A stretch of 14,051 nt of DNA from Candidatus Aminicenantota bacterium. GTDB lineage: Bacteria > Acidobacteriota > Aminicenantia > UBA2199. Location of the stretch: contig JAGLQA010000557.1 of NCBI GenBank assembly GCA_023137075.1, positions 1 through 14,051 on the forward strand, in the 5' to 3' direction. The position numbers were made by a program, and so were the translations under genes. This document shows, in pieces, positions 6,046-13,059 of the stretch (positions within the stretch are counted from its first letter, which is position 1; every line of letters starts with the position of its first letter). The notes under the pieces are model-generated. The model was given only the letters and a program-made list of their open reading frames with translations, made no database searches and was not told where the DNA came from.

Positions 6046-7395
6046 ATGAACATGGCGAATAAAAACGGATTTGAAAGATGTATAAACGCGATCAAACGCA
6101 AAATCCTTATCCCGGTTATCGGCCGGGGGCTTTATCATGTGGATATTGATTTAGAGGGGAAGAAAGATGTACTTCTCTATGATTACCTGGCTGACCAGGT
6201 ATTGGCAGAGTGCGGCGGAACGGTTAATGCTGGTGAAAATCATCGCTTTGCCAAAGCCTGTTTTGAGTTCTTAAAGAAAAACGGTCACGATTATTGGGAG
6301 CTATCGGATTTTTTGAAGGATAAGCTTGCCGAGGTGAGACTTGTACCTGGAGACTCCCTCTGGAAACTGGTCAGGATAAGGGATTTAAATATATTTATCG
6401 ATACCGCTTGCGTTGACTTACTCCCTCGGAGGCTTAAAACCGTTAGAACTGACGAAATCGAAGTATTAAGTTACACTGAACAAGAGAAAGATCTAAATTT
6501 CCTCGATAACTCTTTGTTTCATTCAATTAAAAATTCGGAAAAAACGTTGGTATATCAAATTTTCGGGAATGTTGAGAATCAGAAGCCTGCCTATACCGAA
6601 AGAGATATACTGGAAGCGGTCACGGAATTCCAGAGAGATATGACAGTGTACAGTGATAATAATCTTTTCCGGAAACTGAAAAACAGCAGCTTGCTTTTTA
6701 TCGGCTGCGGCTACGACGATTGGTTGTTTCGTTTCCTCATCCGAACTATTGCCAATAAATCGTATGCTTTGCCCTTAAGAAGTGAGTTCCCCTGTTCTTT
6801 TGTGGTTGATGATTTTAGCAAAAATAAAAGAGACCCATCCCCGGGATTTCCGCGTTTTTTGGAAAATTACGATGTAATAGCATTACAATATGATGACAGC
6901 CGCGATTTTGTAAACCTATTATTCGAGGAGATAAAAAAACAAATCCCGGGGGGTATCATAGATGAATGGGATTTTCCCGGCCAGGTATTTATCAGCTACG
7001 AGGGTACCGACAAACCTGCAGCTCAACAATTGGCCACTAATCTAAGAAACGACGGTGTCGACGTATGGTTGGATGAAAGAAAGTTAAAGGGTGGGGAAGA
7101 TTTCGATGAGATTATTATCAAGGCCATTGGCAGGTGCCCGGTGTTTATTCCGTTGATTTCGAAAAATTCTCAGAAAAAATTTCCTAATTTTAAGTATTAC
7201 GTCAAAGAGTGGAATTTAGCACAAGCCAATTGGATAAAGAATAGAAAAAAGTATCATATTATCCCGATCATTATCGATGATTCATCGGTGAAGTACAAGG
7301 AATTCATAAAATTCAATCCACTCAAAATTCCCAGAGGACTAAAAGAAGGGCAATTTGAAGAATTGGTAATACGATTAGAGGATATTTTAAAGTAG
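6046..7395 (+). CDS. SIR2-like/TIR domain protein, probable NAD-consuming effector
   Basis: A 449-residue cytoplasmic protein. The N-terminal ~300 residues have a SIR2-like Rossmann layout: glycine loop IPVIGRGLY (G26-x-G28), then LLYDYLADQVLAE, a TERDILEAV segment, and LLFIGCGYDDWLFRFLIR (216-233), typical of SIR2-like proteins linked to TIR domains. The usual catalytic positions look lost: the TTNxD-type motif reads DTACVDLL (119-126), and the position of the 'HG' histidine reads IFG (172-174). A TIR domain follows from Q313 (QVFISYEGTDKP), with VDVWLDERKLKGGEDFDEII. E344 sits where NAD-cleaving TIR domains have their catalytic glutamate, and FIPLIS and EWNLAQANW complete the pattern. By family knowledge such TIR domains hydrolyse NAD+ or make signalling nucleotides. 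The nSTAND gene starts 17 bases downstream, so the two are probably co-transcribed as effector and sensor. No strong Shine-Dalgarno precedes ATG 6046; ATG 6052 is an alternative start. Confidence 0.85.
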   Translation: MNMANKNGFERCINAIKRKILIPVIGRGLYHVDIDLEGKKDVLLYDYLADQVLAECGGTVNAGENHRFAKACFEFLKKNGHDYWELSDFLKDKLAEVRLVPGDSLWKLVRIRDLNIFIDTACVDLLPRRLKTVRTDEIEVLSYTEQEKDLNFLDNSLFHSIKNSEKTLVYQIFGNVENQKPAYTERDILEAVTEFQRDMTVYSDNNLFRKLKNSSLLFIGCGYDDWLFRFLIRTIANKSYALPLRSEFPCSFVVDDFSKNKRDPSPGFPRFLENYDVIALQYDDSRDFVNLLFEEIKKQIPGGIIDEWDFPGQVFISYEGTDKPAAQQLATNLRNDGVDVWLDERKLKGGEDFDEIIIKAIGRCPVFIPLISKNSQKKFPNFKYYVKEWNLAQANWIKNRKKYHIIPIIIDDSSVKYKEFIKFNPLKIPRGLKEGQFEELVIRLEDILK

Positions 7396-7412
7396 TTATT
7401 ACAGGATCAAAA

Positions 7413-10400
7413 ATGAACGAAACAAAAAAAATGAATTCTCAGGAAGGTCGGATTAAAGGAAAGAATCCTTACAAAGGATTGGAGTCTTACCAGGAAGCCG
7501 ATAAGGATCATTTTTTCGGTCGCCAGGAGGAAACCGACAACCTGCTGCAGCGGGTTAAACAAGACCGCCTCACCGTTGTGATCGGTAAATCGGGGATCGG
7601 CAAGACATCGCTGTTGAATGCTGGGTTATTCCCTGCACTTGGAGATGAAAACTTTTTTCCTATTCGTGTACGTTTAAATTATTCCCCGGAAGCGCTGCCG
7701 CTGCTCCTCCAGGTGCATAAAACCATCTTAGATGAATTACAAAATCGAAGTATAAAAATAAACTCCCAGGCGGATGACAAACCGGCTTCCCCCCTAACAG
7801 CAGACGAAACCTTATGGGAGTACTTCCGGCGTGTCAATCATTTCGTTTCCCTGGAAGAAAAGGAAAAACGTGAGACTAAAACAATCACTCCGGTTTTAGT
7901 CTTTGATCAATTTGAAGAGCTTTTTGCAAAAGGTGGGCAGATAGAAGGTAAAGATAATGACAATCTAATTAACGAACTCTATTGGCTGGTTGAAGATCAA
8001 ATTCCATATCATCTCAGGGGCAGACATGAAGATTCTAAGGGGGAAGCATCAAAAATAAAAAAACTTTTATTCTCCCAGGCCCGCCCGGATATCCGGGTGA
8101 TAATCAGCCTGAGGGAGGATTACCTGCCCCACCTGCTCAACTTAAAATCTCGCATCCACTCAATCGATCAAACCTTGTTCCGGGTTACCCACTTGAACGG
8201 TATACAGGCCAGGGAAATAATCAATATGCCGGGGGGCATTCGGAGTAAAAAGGTTACCGGACAAATCCTGGAGATGTTTGTTGCCGGGAACAAGAATAAA
8301 GGCCGCAAAATCGAGGAAGAACGGCTGGTGGTGGATCCGTGGCTATTGAGTGTTATTTGTTTTAAGATCGCATATGAGGGAGTAAAATCTTTCGCCAAAA
8401 AAGATCGGGAAAGGATTTTAAGCGATTTATATGAATCTGCCATAAAAGAATTCCCGGAAAAAGTGAATCGATTCATCGAAGACAAACTGGTAGATCAGGG
8501 CGGGAATAGAACACTTGCCCTCCTGTCTCCGGGCATACCCTTAGAACAGCCTCTACTGCAACTAGTGGAGAAACGAATTCTACGCAAATCACCTATTGGT
8601 ACCAGGAATTATATCGAGGTTGTTCATGATGTACTGGCTCTCATCATAAGAGCCAGAAGAGATAAACGCTATAGGAATCGAATAGTAAAAAAGAAAATAA
8701 AACGTTTCTTTTACCGAATAACCTTAGCATTTGTTATATTTGGAATTATTATATCACTTATATTCGCTCTTTACACCCGGAAACAATACAAAAACGCCCT
8801 GGTTAACCGGTTGACTGCCGAGGCTTTATTGGAATCCTCTATCGACAATACTAAATCCCTTCGCATTGCCGAAGCCGCCTACAAAAGGGGACTGCCCCAA
8901 CCACCGCTAAGAACCATCCAGGCTTTAGGTGAGATTGCCTACTCTTCCATAGAGAAACCTTTTTATTCTCTCACCACCCCCCGGCAAAAGGGGCCCATTT
9001 ACAGTGCCCTATTTTCACCGGGCGGTGATAAGATTCTCACCGCTGGCGAGGATAAAATTGCCAGGATCTGGGATTTAAAAGGTAAGCTTCTGGCCGAGTT
9101 AAAAGGGCATACCGGCAGGATTATGTCCGCTGCATACTCGCCTGACGGAACCTATATTGTAACCGGTTCCTGGGATAAAACCGCCAGGATATGGCATTCC
9201 AACGGCAATCTTCAAAAAGAATTAATACATGAGGGAATTGTCAATAGAGTCACTTTGTCACACGACAGTAAACAATTTCTCATCGCTACTCGAAACGGTA
9301 TGGTAAAGCTCTGGGATATACGGGGCAATTCCCAACCGGTAAATATAAAACATGATAGTTCCATATCCTCCGCCCTCTTCTCGCCAGACGATAAAATGAT
9401 TCTCACCTCCTCCTGGGATAAAACCGCTAAGTTATGGAATAACGAGGAAAAGGAATTGATAACCTTCGCACATGAAGATTCGGTATCTTCCGCTATCTTC
9501 TCCCCGGACGGCCGCTTCGTCCTGACTGCATCCTGGGATAAAAGGGCCAGGTTGTGGGGAATTGACGGCAACCTCCAAAAAGAATTTAAGCACGATGATG
9601 CGGTCAACTCTGCCGTGTTTTCCGGGAATGGTAAGCAAATACTCACTGCTTCGCGGGATGGCCGTGCCAGGATATGGAACCTGGTTGATGGCAAACTACT
9701 GATGATGATCAAACATGGCAGTCCGCTGATATCAGCATCCTTTTCCCCTGATGAACAAAAAATAATTGCCATTTCTAAGGATGGCCAGGTTGGAATATGG
9801 GATAACAAGGGAAGGCTCCTGGTATACCTAAGTGATAAAGAAGAACGGATAAGATGTGCCACCTTTTCTCAGGATAGTTCCCGGTTACTCACAGGCGCAG
9901 ATAACGGCATCGCCAGGGTATGGGACTTAGATGAACGCATCCTGGTAAACTTGCAAGAACCGGCAGGAGATATAAAGATAGCCCAATTTACCCCGCATGG
10001 TAACCAAATTCTTACCGCCGCGAGTGATATGAGTATCCGGTTGCAGGATATTGAAGGCAATGTACTGGTAGATTTGAAGAAACATCGCATCCCTATATCC
10101 TCTGCAAGCTTCACCACGGACGGCAGCCGCATTCTTACCTTTGCCGGTGCCGAAGGGACAGTTAAAGTGCAGGATGCAAAAGTCGAGTTATTATTGAATT
10201 TAAAGAGGAAAAACAGCCGGATCATGTCTGCGGAACTTTCACCCAGTGGCTGTCAAGTACTTGAAGTCTCCGATGGCACTGCCGGGTTGTGGTCTATAAT
10301 AGAGAATTCCTTTAAAGGTAAATTAATCAGGAGGTTGACCGCCGGGGCAGCGGTGTCTTTAGCTATTTTTTCTCCGGCCGGCAGCCGGATTCTCGCTGCT

Positions 10401-11000
10401 TTAGCCGATAACACGTTGATTTTATGGGATCTGTCCGGAAATATCATAGCCAACCTGACCGGGCATCAACAGCCGATAGCCTCTATGGAGTTTTCGCCCA
10501 ACGGTCGAAGAATTTTAACTGCCTCGGCAGATAATACGGCGCGTTTGTGGACCACGGGGGGCAAAGAGATAACAGTATTAAGGCACCAGGGTGCTGTATT
10601 CTCAGCTCAGTTCGCCATGGATGGTTCCCGCATCCTAACCGTCGGCCAGGATAATGCCGTTAAAGTCTGGGACAGCAAGGGACGTATATTACTGGATTTA
10701 AAGTATGATAGCCCGGTCCTTTGTGCCGCATTTTCTCCGGATGCCCAGCTGGTCACCACCGGTTCTAAGGATGGTAACGCCATTCTGTGGAATATGGAAG
10801 GGAAACTTCTATTTTCCTTAAAGCATGAAGGGGCTGTATTGTCAGTGGTTTTCTCAAACGACGGCAGCCAGGTACTGAGTATGTCAAGCAGTGGTACGGC
10901 TAAACTCTGGTTGACCCCGAACGCCATCTACCGCTGGTTAAAAAAAGCCGGAATTCCGAAACTTTCCCCGGAAGAAAAAGAAAAACTTGGAATCGATTAA
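7413..11000 (+). CDS. nSTAND NTPase with transmembrane helix and about 16 WD40 repeats
   Basis: A 1195-residue signal-transduction ATPase. The nSTAND1-type entry NPYKGLESYQEADKDHFFGR starts at N18, with Walker A GKSGIGKT at 58-65 and Walker B VLVFDQFEE at 161-169. The winged-helix-like region ends with VVHDVLALIIRARRDKR at about 405-420. A strongly basic stretch (RNRIVKKKIKR) precedes a single hydrophobic helix at about 436-454, then a helical linker with the familiar SLRIAEAAYKRG motif. From residue 527 to about 1175 I count 16 WD40-like repeats of about 40 residues (SALFSPDGxxILTASWDKTARLW pattern), enough for two propellers. Repeats 9-11 are the most degraded (W replaced or spacing changed). 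The C-terminus IPKLSPEEKEKLGID is common in this family. AGGA at 7403-7406 supports the start. Such proteins typically oligomerise on sensing a trigger and switch on an effector, here most likely the TIR protein just upstream. No effector domain is fused to it. Confidence 0.9.
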   Translation: MNETKKMNSQEGRIKGKNPYKGLESYQEADKDHFFGRQEETDNLLQRVKQDRLTVVIGKSGIGKTSLLNAGLFPALGDENFFPIRVRLNYSPEALPLLLQVHKTILDELQNRSIKINSQADDKPASPLTADETLWEYFRRVNHFVSLEEKEKRETKTITPVLVFDQFEELFAKGGQIEGKDNDNLINELYWLVEDQIPYHLRGRHEDSKGEASKIKKLLFSQARPDIRVIISLREDYLPHLLNLKSRIHSIDQTLFRVTHLNGIQAREIINMPGGIRSKKVTGQILEMFVAGNKNKGRKIEEERLVVDPWLLSVICFKIAYEGVKSFAKKDRERILSDLYESAIKEFPEKVNRFIEDKLVDQGGNRTLALLSPGIPLEQPLLQLVEKRILRKSPIGTRNYIEVVHDVLALIIRARRDKRYRNRIVKKKIKRFFYRITLAFVIFGIIISLIFALYTRKQYKNALVNRLTAEALLESSIDNTKSLRIAEAAYKRGLPQPPLRTIQALGEIAYSSIEKPFYSLTTPRQKGPIYSALFSPGGDKILTAGEDKIARIWDLKGKLLAELKGHTGRIMSAAYSPDGTYIVTGSWDKTARIWHSNGNLQKELIHEGIVNRVTLSHDSKQFLIATRNGMVKLWDIRGNSQPVNIKHDSSISSALFSPDDKMILTSSWDKTAKLWNNEEKELITFAHEDSVSSAIFSPDGRFVLTASWDKRARLWGIDGNLQKEFKHDDAVNSAVFSGNGKQILTASRDGRARIWNLVDGKLLMMIKHGSPLISASFSPDEQKIIAISKDGQVGIWDNKGRLLVYLSDKEERIRCATFSQDSSRLLTGADNGIARVWDLDERILVNLQEPAGDIKIAQFTPHGNQILTAASDMSIRLQDIEGNVLVDLKKHRIPISSASFTTDGSRILTFAGAEGTVKVQDAKVELLLNLKRKNSRIMSAELSPSGCQVLEVSDGTAGLWSIIENSFKGKLIRRLTAGAAVSLAIFSPAGSRILAALADNTLILWDLSGNIIANLTGHQQPIASMEFSPNGRRILTASADNTARLWTTGGKEITVLRHQGAVFSAQFAMDGSRILTVGQDNAVKVWDSKGRILLDLKYDSPVLCAAFSPDAQLVTTGSKDGNAILWNMEGKLLFSLKHEGAVLSVVFSNDGSQVLSMSSSGTAKLWLTPNAIYRWLKKAGIPKLSPEEKEKLGID

Positions 11001-11055
11001 GCTGTGAGGACCTGAATGACATGCGTTAAGATAATTTTTTTTCTTCAAAAAAAAC

Positions 11056-11084
11056 TTGACATTTATTTTTTCCTGTGGTATAAA
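11056..11084 (+). promoter_or_regulatory. Strong predicted promoter for the second leader ORF/propeller gene
   Basis: A consensus TTGACA at 11056-11061 is followed, after exactly 17 bp, by TATAAA at 11079-11084. Transcription would start near 11091. The second propeller gene is therefore probably its own unit and not just the tail of the nSTAND operon. T8 (11032-11039) and A8 runs just upstream could fold together, but there is no GC-rich stem before them, so I do not call a terminator. Confidence 0.7.
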
Positions 11085-11169
11085 ATTTTGTTAAGCTATT
11101 GGTGGTGGAATTTTACCCCAGGATTGGGAAGTTTAAAAAAGCTAGTAAGAGGTTGATTTTGAGGCTTGA

Positions 11170-11259
11170 ATGAAAGGTAGAGTTAGAGATTTATTTATAA
11201 CGTTTTTCTGTTATCAGGAGAAGGGGAATCTTTTCGTGAGAATAAAAAAAGGGAGGTAG
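11170..11259 (+). CDS. Possible 29-residue micro-ORF in the second propeller leader
   Basis: ATG 11170 opens a frame (MKGRVRDLFITFFCYQEKG...) that stops at TAG 11257-11259, four bases before the leader ORF at 11264. GAGG at 11161-11164 is a weak ribosome-binding site. Nothing else supports it and no counterpart exists before the first propeller gene, so it may be fortuitous. Confidence 0.15.
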   Translation: MKGRVRDLFITFFCYQEKGNLFVRIKKGR

Positions 11260-11263
11260 ATTA

Positions 11264-11464
11264 ATGGAAAACATTGAGTATGTATGCAATGATGTCCTAG
11301 GTGGGTTACTAAGACATGTAATATCGAAAACAAATAACCCTAACGAAATTATATCTAAAGAAGGATACCGAGTCACAGGAAACGTTATCCATTCGGGAGG
11401 AAACCATGAAACGAGCGATACAGGCCATCGCGCTGTTCTTTATCACGCTTTTTATCTTTGTTAG
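11264..11464 (+). CDS. Leader ORF overlapping the second propeller gene
   Basis: A 66-residue frame starts at ATG 11264, seven bases after GGGAGG (11251-11256), and ends at TAG 11462-11464. It overlaps the propeller start at 11406 by 59 bases in another frame. The product (MENIEYVCNDVLGGLLRHV...) is not recognised. The overlap length, frame relation and TGTTAG stop match the leader at 4773-4955. The start-to-start distances are 142 and 124 bases, differing by 18, a multiple of three. The peptides are otherwise poorly conserved (shared EG(H/Y)R..G.....GG near the overlap). The overlapped part encodes the propeller signal peptide, so conservation there alone is not evidence for the leader; the strong ribosome-binding site is. 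A coupling or regulatory leader is the most economical reading. Confidence 0.42.
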   Translation: MENIEYVCNDVLGGLLRHVISKTNNPNEIISKEGYRVTGNVIHSGGNHETSDTGHRAVLYHAFYLC

Positions 11465-12515
11465 CCCGAGAACCTTATCGGGCGAAATCAAGTTACTTGA
11501 AGAGTTAGAATTTGCACCAAAACAGGATCGGCTTTTGTTCCCCAGGGATGTCTGCCTTACTGAAGACGGGTTGTTCCTGGTTACCGATCAACACGCAGGG
11601 GATGTGAAAATCTATTCTAAGGATGAGAAAACCCTCACTCTCAGGTTAGTAGGAAAAATAGTTGTGGGAAAACCCGGCAGCGAGAAGCTCCAATATCCAA
11701 CCTATTGCTTTTACAATCCACTTGAAAGTAGATTCGGGGTAATCGACTATGTAAAGAGAGAAATATTGCTGTACGATAGGCTGGGTAAAGTGAATTTTTT
11801 TCATATGTGGACTATCGACTGCCCCTACCTGGCGGACGGTATTCAACTAATCGGTAATGAATTGTTCATCTCCGGATTTACTCTTGACTCAAGAAATAAT
11901 GGCTATGACCTTTATTCCATCGATTTAGAAAGCGGTCAGACGACTTTTTTACTGCCCTCTTACCGGAAATATGGATTGGATTCCCCGGCTGAGTATAACG
12001 AGAAATATATGAATGGCGTTGGTATCAGGATGCTGGGTATAAGCGGCTGGTTTGCCGTACAGGACGATTTTGCTTACTTTGCCTGGGAAGGTGACCTGAA
12101 AATCATTAAGATGGATGTAAAATCAGGCAGAGAAGTGCCTTTTGAGAGAGCAGTGAGAAAACATTCTCCTTACAAAAGGCCTTCTACCTCACCAAATTTT
12201 TCAGCTTTACTCGAGGGTTATAAGGCCAAAGATCCGGAAATCATTCGTCGTGAAAAGGACAAAATGTTTTTTGTCAGGCATGTATTTACAAATTCTAAGT
12301 ATGTTTATGTGGTTTATGAAGGGCCGGTTAATCAAAGATCAAGGTTTCGGCTGCAAGTATACAACTTGAGAGGCGATAGTGTTGCTAATTCACCTATTCC
12401 CGGCCAACCGGGTACGCCGATGTTTTTTGACAGAAAATGTAATACCCTCTATTCTATCAGTAAATCGGGAAAAAATAATTATTCTGTCCTGAAATATGAG
12501 ATTTCTAATAAGTGA
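11406..12515 (+). CDS. Secreted six-bladed beta-propeller protein, copy 2
   Basis: A 369-residue paralogue of the protein at 4897-6015, alignable end to end with a few short indels. It has a signal peptide (MKRAIQAIALFFITLFIFV, cleavage probably near LSG at about 23-26) and no lipobox, so it is expected in the periplasm or outside the cell. Blade landmarks repeat those of copy 1: LFPRDVCLTEDGLFLVTDQH, QYPTYCFYNPLESRFGVIDY, GFTLDSRNNGYDLYSIDL, FAWEGDLKIIKMD, RHVFTNSKYVYVVYEGP, IPGQPGTPMFFD. The most divergent parts are the loop after the first blade and the C-terminal blade, where copy 1 has extra residues (VKKSGKESN). GGAGG five bases before ATG 11406 supports the start. Function is unknown; propellers of this type usually bind a ligand or partner protein. 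With copy 1 it flanks the SIR2-TIR/nSTAND pair as a direct repeat about 6.5 kb apart. Confidence 0.82.
   Translation: MKRAIQAIALFFITLFIFVSPRTLSGEIKLLEELEFAPKQDRLLFPRDVCLTEDGLFLVTDQHAGDVKIYSKDEKTLTLRLVGKIVVGKPGSEKLQYPTYCFYNPLESRFGVIDYVKREILLYDRLGKVNFFHMWTIDCPYLADGIQLIGNELFISGFTLDSRNNGYDLYSIDLESGQTTFLLPSYRKYGLDSPAEYNEKYMNGVGIRMLGISGWFAVQDDFAYFAWEGDLKIIKMDVKSGREVPFERAVRKHSPYKRPSTSPNFSALLEGYKAKDPEIIRREKDKMFFVRHVFTNSKYVYVVYEGPVNQRSRFRLQVYNLRGDSVANSPIPGQPGTPMFFDRKCNTLYSISKSGKNNYSVLKYEISNK
11874..11927 (+). repeat. Nearly identical DNA segment shared by the two propeller genes (copy 2)
   Basis: This is the counterpart of 5362-5415, differing at two positions by eye. It is in the same orientation, so it could support recombination that deletes or duplicates the SIR2-TIR/nSTAND cassette. 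Confidence 0.75.
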
Positions 12516-12557
12516 CCATTGGTATAGAGTCGCTTAAAAAAAATTTAAGAAATCATA

Positions 12558-12580
12558 TATAGGGAATTATATTCTCTATA
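12558..12580 (+). promoter_or_regulatory. 10-bp hairpin between the propeller gene and the small peptide gene
   Basis: TATAGGGAAT (12558-12567) pairs with ATTCTCTATA (12571-12580) around a 3-base loop, with one G-U pair. It sits inside a longer inverted repeat, TCGCTTA (12530-12536) / TAAGCGA (12579-12585). No T-tract follows on this strand, so it is not a standard terminator. It could be a 3'-end processing or stability element for the propeller mRNA, or leader structure for the peptide gene. Confidence 0.45.
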
Positions 12581-12621
12581 AGCGAAAAAAAGTGGCCGGT
12601 TGAGAAAGGAGGTTGTTGGTG

Positions 12622-12801
12622 ATGAAAAAATGTTTTAAATTCTTTATAATAGCGGTGATTTTATTGGGAATCGTATTTTCTTTTTCCAACTTTATGTCGG
12701 TTGAGATCGAAGCTTTCGGTGGGAGGGGTACCTGGGTGCTGGAATCGGATAGCAGTTGGATTTGTAAAGGTGACGGTTTTGATTGTAAACCCGGCATATA
12801 A
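12622..12801 (+). CDS. Small exported or membrane-anchored peptide with two cysteines
   Basis: A 59-residue protein starting at ATG 12622, nine bases after a strong AAGGAGG (12606-12612). GTG 12619 is an in-frame alternative with six-base spacing. The N-terminus is a textbook export or anchor sequence: basic MKKCFK, then a hydrophobic run (FFIIAVILLGIVFSF). After a possible signal-peptidase site near EIEA (about residue 31) the remaining ~28 residues are compact, glycine- and tryptophan-rich and contain two cysteines (GGRGTWVLESDSSWICKGDG then FDCKPGI). Those two could form one disulphide in the periplasm. I do not recognise a family. It lies about 100 bases after the second propeller gene and may share its transcript, with a strong hairpin between. 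It could be a secreted ligand, a small envelope protein or a peptide precursor; the sequence does not decide. Confidence 0.55.
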   Translation: MKKCFKFFIIAVILLGIVFSFSNFMSVEIEAFGGRGTWVLESDSSWICKGDGFDCKPGI

Positions 12802-12844
12802 GCGATAGAATACTCGTTTTCCAAGGCACTGCTCGAAAAATGGA

Positions 12845-12864
12845 CCCCCACCTAACGGTGAGGG
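12845..12864 (+). repeat. GC-rich imperfect hairpin, possibly REP-like
   Basis: CCCCCACC (12845-12852) faces GGTGAGGG (12857-12864) across TAAC, pairing except for one C-A mismatch. It stands out in AT-rich surroundings and resembles dispersed palindromic elements, but only one copy is seen here and no T-run follows. Confidence 0.3.
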
Positions 12865-13030
12865 AGAAGTATGTCGAATATGTATCTCAACACCGCACTG
12901 TAAGTGCTCATTACCGCCATGTAATGGCATAATAATAGAATCGTTATTTACTTAGAAATCAGCCCAAACATTCTTGGAGAAACAGGCAGCTATTTCAATA
13001 AAAAAACGAAAAAACTGTAAATTTGATTTG

Positions 13031-13059
13031 TTGACACCGCATCATATATCATCTAAAAT
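13031..13059 (+). promoter_or_regulatory. Predicted sigma70 promoter for the ureohydrolase gene
   Basis: TTGACA at 13031-13036 and TAAAAT at 13054-13059 are spaced by 17 bp. The start would be near 13067, giving a leader of about 115 bases before ATG 13183. Confidence 0.6.

Noticed and set aside
9212..9862. 216-residue minus-strand frame opposite the WD40 repeats, and similar ones at 9869-10225 and 10607-10927
   Set aside because: The repeated coding sequence on the plus strand produces repetitive antisense frames (SGEK.AEDT-like repeats); these are shadows of the WD40 pattern.
8991..10940. CRISPR or other DNA repeat array in the region of regular ~120-base periodicity
   Set aside because: The periodicity is that of WD40 codons; the repeats are diverged, coding and without spacers.
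11032..11053. T8/A8 inverted repeat as a terminator after the nSTAND gene
   Set aside because: The stem is only A-T pairs with no GC-rich part and runs into the -35 element; it is more likely AT-rich promoter-upstream DNA.
12576..12930. Two overlapping minus-strand frames of about 90 residues across the small peptide gene
   Set aside because: They lack convincing ribosome-binding sites and domain similarity, whereas the plus-strand peptide has a strong Shine-Dalgarno and an export signal.
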